Assembly (NCBI GenBank): GCA_036569045.1
Contig: DATCRI010000047.1
Location: 1-45,822, forward strand
Reading direction: 5' to 3'
Length of the DNA stretch: 45,822 bases
Source of the DNA: Chthoniobacterales bacterium
Lineage (GTDB): Bacteria > Verrucomicrobiota > Verrucomicrobiia > Chthoniobacterales > JAATET01
Part shown: positions 42,311 through 45,822 of the stretch, piece after piece
Numbering within the stretch: the stretch's first letter is position 1
Layout: each line of letters starts with the position of its first letter
Translations under genes and position numbers: made by a program
The notes under the pieces: generated by a model
Databases searched by the model: none
Told to the model about the DNA's origin: nothing
The model's input: only the letters and a program-made list of their open reading frames with translations

Positions 42311-45300
42311 ATGAACAACTCCCTCCACTTTGCCTTCGACATTGGCCATAGCAGCATCGGCTGGGCTGTGCTCCGTAGCCTCGATGCCCACGATGCGAAC
42401 CTTCTTGGTTGCGGCGCGGTGATTTTCCAAGCGGACGATTGTCTTGCCTCCGAACGGCGAGGCTTTCGTCGCCAGCGTCGGCACGTCCGGGCCACGCGGT
42501 TGCGCATTGCTCGATTGAAAAGCCTTCTGTCGCATCTCGGAGTTCTTTCCGAAACGGAGCTGAATGCGGTCACTTCGTCGAGTCCGTGGCTGCTCGCTGC
42601 ACGCGTGCTGCGGGGCGGGCCTTCGCTTTCGTGGCGGGAACTCTGGGATGTGCTGCGCTGGTATGCGCATAACCGCGGCTACGATGGCAACAAGGCCTGG
42701 AGCCGGCAGGAAATCGACGCGGCGGCGGAAAGGGAGGATGCCGAGAAGGTGCAGAATGCGCGCACGCTACTAGACCAATACGGCACACGCTCCATGGCCG
42801 AGACCTGGTGTGCGGTGTGCGGGCTCGATCCGCTGGGAACGAGGGCGTCGTGCGCGCTGCCCGGCGACAAGCGGCCGAAGGCGCTCAATGCAGCCTTTCC
42901 GCGTGAGATCGTGGAGGGGGAGGTCGCCCGCGTGCTTCGGTCACACATCGGCGTGCTGCCTGGAGTCGACGAGTCGCTTGTCTCGGCCGTGATGACGGAC
43001 TGGACGGCGTTGGCCTGTCCGGCGATCCGCTTGCCACTGCGGTATCGAGGCGGCCTGCTTTTCGGGCAACTCGTTCCGCGGTTCGAGAATCGAATCATTG
43101 CCCGCTGCCCCATTGCCTACGAGGCCATCTATCGATCCGTGCTCGACGATACGGGCGACATCGCCGCGGCAAAGGCGGCGGCGGACAAGCAGGCGAAGGT
43201 GCCGGCCGCGAATTGCCCCGAGTTTTTTCGCTATCGGTGGGCCATGCAGGTGGCAAACGTGCTCCTCACCACGCCCGGCGGCATGCGGCGACTCACCGCC
43301 GAGCAGCGCCGGGCTCTCGACGAGACGATGCGCGACCGCGGGGGAATGACTCGCGGGGAATTCAAGGACGCCGTGCGGGCGCTCACCGGCGGAGCGCCCG
43401 ATAATCTCGACCAGATGCTTCTTCACGAGGACGCCGACAAGGCGCTCGTGCTCGATCCCGTCCGGCGCGCGATGCGGCGCAAGGAGGTGGCGTCGCTGCT
43501 CGACACGCAGCCAGAGCGCCTGCTCAAGCGGGCGGCCGGCCAAATGCGGCGAGGAAAACGGCTCACGCTGGGTGCGATCCGCGTCTGGGCGGGAGAGGAC
43601 GGAGGGGCCTTCGACGCGGAGGTGGAGCGTCAGCTCGATGCGGCCAATACGAAACGCGGGCGCAAGACCGCGCCGCCGACGCGCGAGGGACTGCTTTCCA
43701 CGGAGCTGCGGGTGGAGTTTCCCGGCGGCCGCGCGCCGCACAGCCGCGAGGTGATGCGTGCCGTGGCCGATTTTGTTTTTGCGGGCGAGGGGCATCCTGC
43801 CGAGGAAGGCGGCCCGCTTTTCCGCAGCGAAGCCATTCGCAAGGCTCAGCTCCAGCGGGCCATCGACGAGCAGACGAACAACCATCTCGTGCGCCACCGT
43901 CTGCGCATTCTGGAGCGGCTCCATCGCGATCTGCTCGCGACGTATGCGAAGGGTGAAGACGTCACCCGGGTGACGATCGAGGTGAATCGGGATCTGCGAG
44001 AACTCTCTGGAAAAAAGGCGAAGGAGATCGCGCAGGACATCGGCTTGCGCCTCAGCAATTTCAAGAGCGTTGCCGCGAAGTTGGAGCGGGAGCTGGTCGG
44101 GAAGGGGATCGCGATCACCCCCGGGCTCATTCGCAAGGCGCGCGTGGCCGAGGATCTGGGCTGGACGTGCCCCTACACCGGACAAACCTACGACGTGCTC
44201 GACCTCGTGCATCGTCGCGTGGACAAGGACCACATCATTCCCCGCAGCGTGCGGCCGAGCGACGGACTCGACGCACTCGTCATTACCTTCAGCGAGGTGA
44301 ACCGCATGAAAGGCAAGCGCACGGCCGTGAAGTTCATCGAGGAAGACGGCGGAAAAGCGGTCGAGGGCCGGCCGCAACTGACGCTGCGCACGCCGGGTCT
44401 CTACTCGGAGGCGATCAGGAAGCTGGAAACCTTCAAAGGCCATGAGGATGACAAACGCCGGAAGCGGAATCGTCGGCGTCTGCTCGAGCTGCGCGACTAC
44501 GTCGAAAAGGAGTTCGTGCCACGCGACCTCACGCAAACCTCGCAGCTCGTGCGCCTGGGCGCGCAGATTCTGGAGCGGGAATACGAGGGGCGGGAGATGA
44601 AACCGGTGATCACTTCGCTGCCGGGAAGCGTGACGGGTGCGGTGCGGCGGTCATGGGATTTGCTCGGCTGTCTCGGCGCGGCGAATCCTCTGGTGATGGA
44701 CCCCGCGACCAACGAACCGCGCACGAAGACGGAGATTCGCGATATCACGCATCTTCATCACGCGCTCGATGCCTGCACGCTCGCCTTCACCTCGCTCGTG
44801 CTGCCCGGAAAAGGACGCGACGGCAGCGCGTGGGAATTGCTGGTGCGGAGGAGATTGAATGCCGAGCAGCAGACGAAGGCTCGGGAGTTATTCAAGAACT
44901 GCGTGGAATTCGAGAAGGATGGCACGCTACGCCTCATCGATCTTCCGAAGGCGTTCAAGGAACAGATTCGACAGCGCATTGCCGAGCGGCGGGTCGTGCA
45001 GCATCTGCCCTCCGACATGTCCGGCCTGCGCGCGGAACTCAATGCGTGGCGAGTTGTCAACTCGATGCCGGATGAAGATGGAAAACTTCTCCTTCGCCAG
45101 CGCATTCGTCAGCCCGACGGCAGGCGTCCGTTCAAAGAGCGCCGTGAGAAGCCTGAAAAGCTCGTTGGCCTGCGTCCCGGGAAGCTGCAAAAGCTCAAAG
45201 GCGCACTCGTGATCGGCGATAACTACGGCCTCGCACTGGACCCCGAGCCAACAATCATTCCTTTTCACAAGGTCTGGAATCGTCTGCGGGAGCTTCGAGA

Positions 45301-45571
45301 AAAGAACGGCGGCAAGCCGGTGAGAGTGCTGCGCAACGGAATGCTCATCGAGGTGCCGTCCGGTCGTTACGCTGGAGCTTGGAAGATATTTTCCGTCAAG
45401 AACAACACCTCGGGAATCGCGGTCGATATGGCGCGACCGGATGTCGTGCGTCCCATGAACAAGACGGAAAATAGTCGCATCAACGTGCTCCTCGCCTCGC
45501 TGCTTCGAGACGGGATGAAACTTCAACCTGTATCGCTCTGCGGAATTGCTCCGAAATCTGAGGCGGTGTAA
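42311..45571 (+). CDS. cas9: Compact divergent Cas9 (type II, II-C-like) RNA-guided nuclease
   Basis: Encodes 1086 residues, in the compact size range. RuvC-I FAFDIGHSSIGWAVL carries Asp10. An Arg-rich bridge helix covers about 49-70 (ERRGFRRQRRHVRATRLRIA), and the conserved WYAHNRGYDGN is at 117-127. RuvC-II VTRVTIEVNRDL carries Glu557. The HNH domain has CPYTGQTYDVLDL and DKDHIIPRS with His641, then Asn664 in SEVNRMKGKRTA. RuvC-III THLHHALDACTLAF carries His817 and Asp820. The C-terminal 200 residues should be the PAM-interacting part. All catalytic residues are intact, so it should cut both DNA strands. The HNH sequence differs from the better-known II-C enzymes (EIDHALPFSR type). The ATG at 42311 gives the standard N-terminus; an upstream TTG lies inside the ncRNA. 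No Shine-Dalgarno sequence is evident. No cas1, cas2 or array is in the window. Confidence 0.95.
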   Translation: MNNSLHFAFDIGHSSIGWAVLRSLDAHDANLLGCGAVIFQADDCLASERRGFRRQRRHVRATRLRIARLKSLLSHLGVLSETELNAVTSSSPWLLAARVLRGGPSLSWRELWDVLRWYAHNRGYDGNKAWSRQEIDAAAEREDAEKVQNARTLLDQYGTRSMAETWCAVCGLDPLGTRASCALPGDKRPKALNAAFPREIVEGEVARVLRSHIGVLPGVDESLVSAVMTDWTALACPAIRLPLRYRGGLLFGQLVPRFENRIIARCPIAYEAIYRSVLDDTGDIAAAKAAADKQAKVPAANCPEFFRYRWAMQVANVLLTTPGGMRRLTAEQRRALDETMRDRGGMTRGEFKDAVRALTGGAPDNLDQMLLHEDADKALVLDPVRRAMRRKEVASLLDTQPERLLKRAAGQMRRGKRLTLGAIRVWAGEDGGAFDAEVERQLDAANTKRGRKTAPPTREGLLSTELRVEFPGGRAPHSREVMRAVADFVFAGEGHPAEEGGPLFRSEAIRKAQLQRAIDEQTNNHLVRHRLRILERLHRDLLATYAKGEDVTRVTIEVNRDLRELSGKKAKEIAQDIGLRLSNFKSVAAKLERELVGKGIAITPGLIRKARVAEDLGWTCPYTGQTYDVLDLVHRRVDKDHIIPRSVRPSDGLDALVITFSEVNRMKGKRTAVKFIEEDGGKAVEGRPQLTLRTPGLYSEAIRKLETFKGHEDDKRRKRNRRRLLELRDYVEKEFVPRDLTQTSQLVRLGAQILEREYEGREMKPVITSLPGSVTGAVRRSWDLLGCLGAANPLVMDPATNEPRTKTEIRDITHLHHALDACTLAFTSLVLPGKGRDGSAWELLVRRRLNAEQQTKARELFKNCVEFEKDGTLRLIDLPKAFKEQIRQRIAERRVVQHLPSDMSGLRAELNAWRVVNSMPDEDGKLLLRQRIRQPDGRRPFKERREKPEKLVGLRPGKLQKLKGALVIGDNYGLALDPEPTIIPFHKVWNRLRELREKNGGKPVRVLRNGMLIEVPSGRYAGAWKIFSVKNNTSGIAVDMARPDVVRPMNKTENSRINVLLASLLRDGMKLQPVSLCGIAPKSEAV

Positions 45572-45581
45572 CTTATGGCCG

Positions 45582-45818
45582 ATGAAACTCCGGTTGGATT
45601 TGCTGAAGGAGCTGACCGCTCAGGACATCCTGGAGGAAGCGGCGGCGAACCAGCACCGTTACAAAGCCGAGCCCACTTTCTCGAAAACTGGGACTGGGCA
45701 TCTCTCACCGCGATCAATCGAGGACTCTGTGCGCGAGGCGGCGCGCAGCACGGCCTTGGGCGAGAAACTCACGAAGCGGTTGCCCGAGAGTGGGAACAAA
45801 AGCGGCGGGAAGAGCTAA
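45582..45818 (+). CDS. Small uncharacterised protein directly downstream of cas9
   Basis: Encodes 78 residues starting 10 bases after the cas9 stop. It is highly charged, with a helical first half (LDLLKELTAQDILEEAAA) and a basic tail (GNKSGGKS). Third-position G+C is high, as in true genes here, which supports this frame. A different frame, open from an ATG at 45575 to the window end, has poorer codon bias and a Gly-rich composition, so I prefer this one. It matches no Cas protein I recognise (not Cas1, Cas2, Csn2 or Cas4). Possible co-transcription with cas9 makes it worth noting; no function can be given. Confidence 0.55.
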   Translation: MKLRLDLLKELTAQDILEEAAANQHRYKAEPTFSKTGTGHLSPRSIEDSVREAARSTALGEKLTKRLPESGNKSGGKS

Positions 45819-45822
45819 GCCT

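Noticed and set aside
45575-45822. Alternative gene after cas9 in another frame, open to the window edge
   Set aside because: Lower third-position G+C and Gly-rich product compared with the 45582-45818 frame; cannot be excluded without sequence to the right.

Overview
The window is GC-rich bacterial chromosome with short intergenic gaps, frequent 4-base ATGA/GTGA gene overlaps and few clear Shine-Dalgarno sequences. An exosortase with EpsI, a TerB/FHA-like/ABCG fusion transporter, a prepilin-like N terminus and a large exopolysaccharide cluster suggest a Gram-negative bacterium of the Planctomycetota-Verrucomicrobiota-Chlamydiota group, most likely Verrucomicrobiota. That placement is inference; no 16S gene is present.

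Layout. 1-6.5 kb: the 5' part of a DAHP synthase gene, a very large fused ABC transporter, a metallo-beta-lactamase-fold hydrolase and a coupled NAD-dependent dehydrogenase. 6.5-27.3 kb: an exopolysaccharide and exosortase region. Exosortase and EpsI run leftward. Two glycosyltransferases run rightward. A nine-gene leftward operon (10.5-20.6 kb) holds three classes of glycosyltransferase, a Wzx-type flippase, a Wzy-type polymerase and methyltransferase-like enzymes. A four-gene rightward operon holds a ligase/TPR protein, an outer-membrane beta-barrel, a Wzc-type tyrosine autokinase and a Wza-type export lipoprotein. Together these would build lipid-linked repeat units, flip and polymerise them, and export the polymer; ManC (35.7 kb) would supply GDP-mannose. 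Parts of the leftward operon are visibly AT-richer than the flanks.

27.3-41 kb: pgsA, gnd with a strong terminator, a secreted beta-helix protein, a leftward cassette (alpha/beta hydrolase, GNAT-like protein, histone-deacetylase-family amidohydrolase, secreted protein) headed by tRNA-Gln(CTG), a small lipoprotein, manC-valS, and a secreted N-acetylmuramoyl-L-alanine amidase.

41.2-45.8 kb: the most interesting part. A small unknown protein is followed by thirteen 21-bp tandem repeats, most carrying a short palindrome. Then comes an AT-rich promoter-like segment, a structured candidate tracrRNA ending in a perfect terminator hairpin, and, 6 bases after its T-run, a compact divergent Cas9 (1086 aa) with all catalytic residues. 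A small unknown ORF follows. No CRISPR array, cas1 or cas2 lies inside the window; they may be beyond the right edge or absent.
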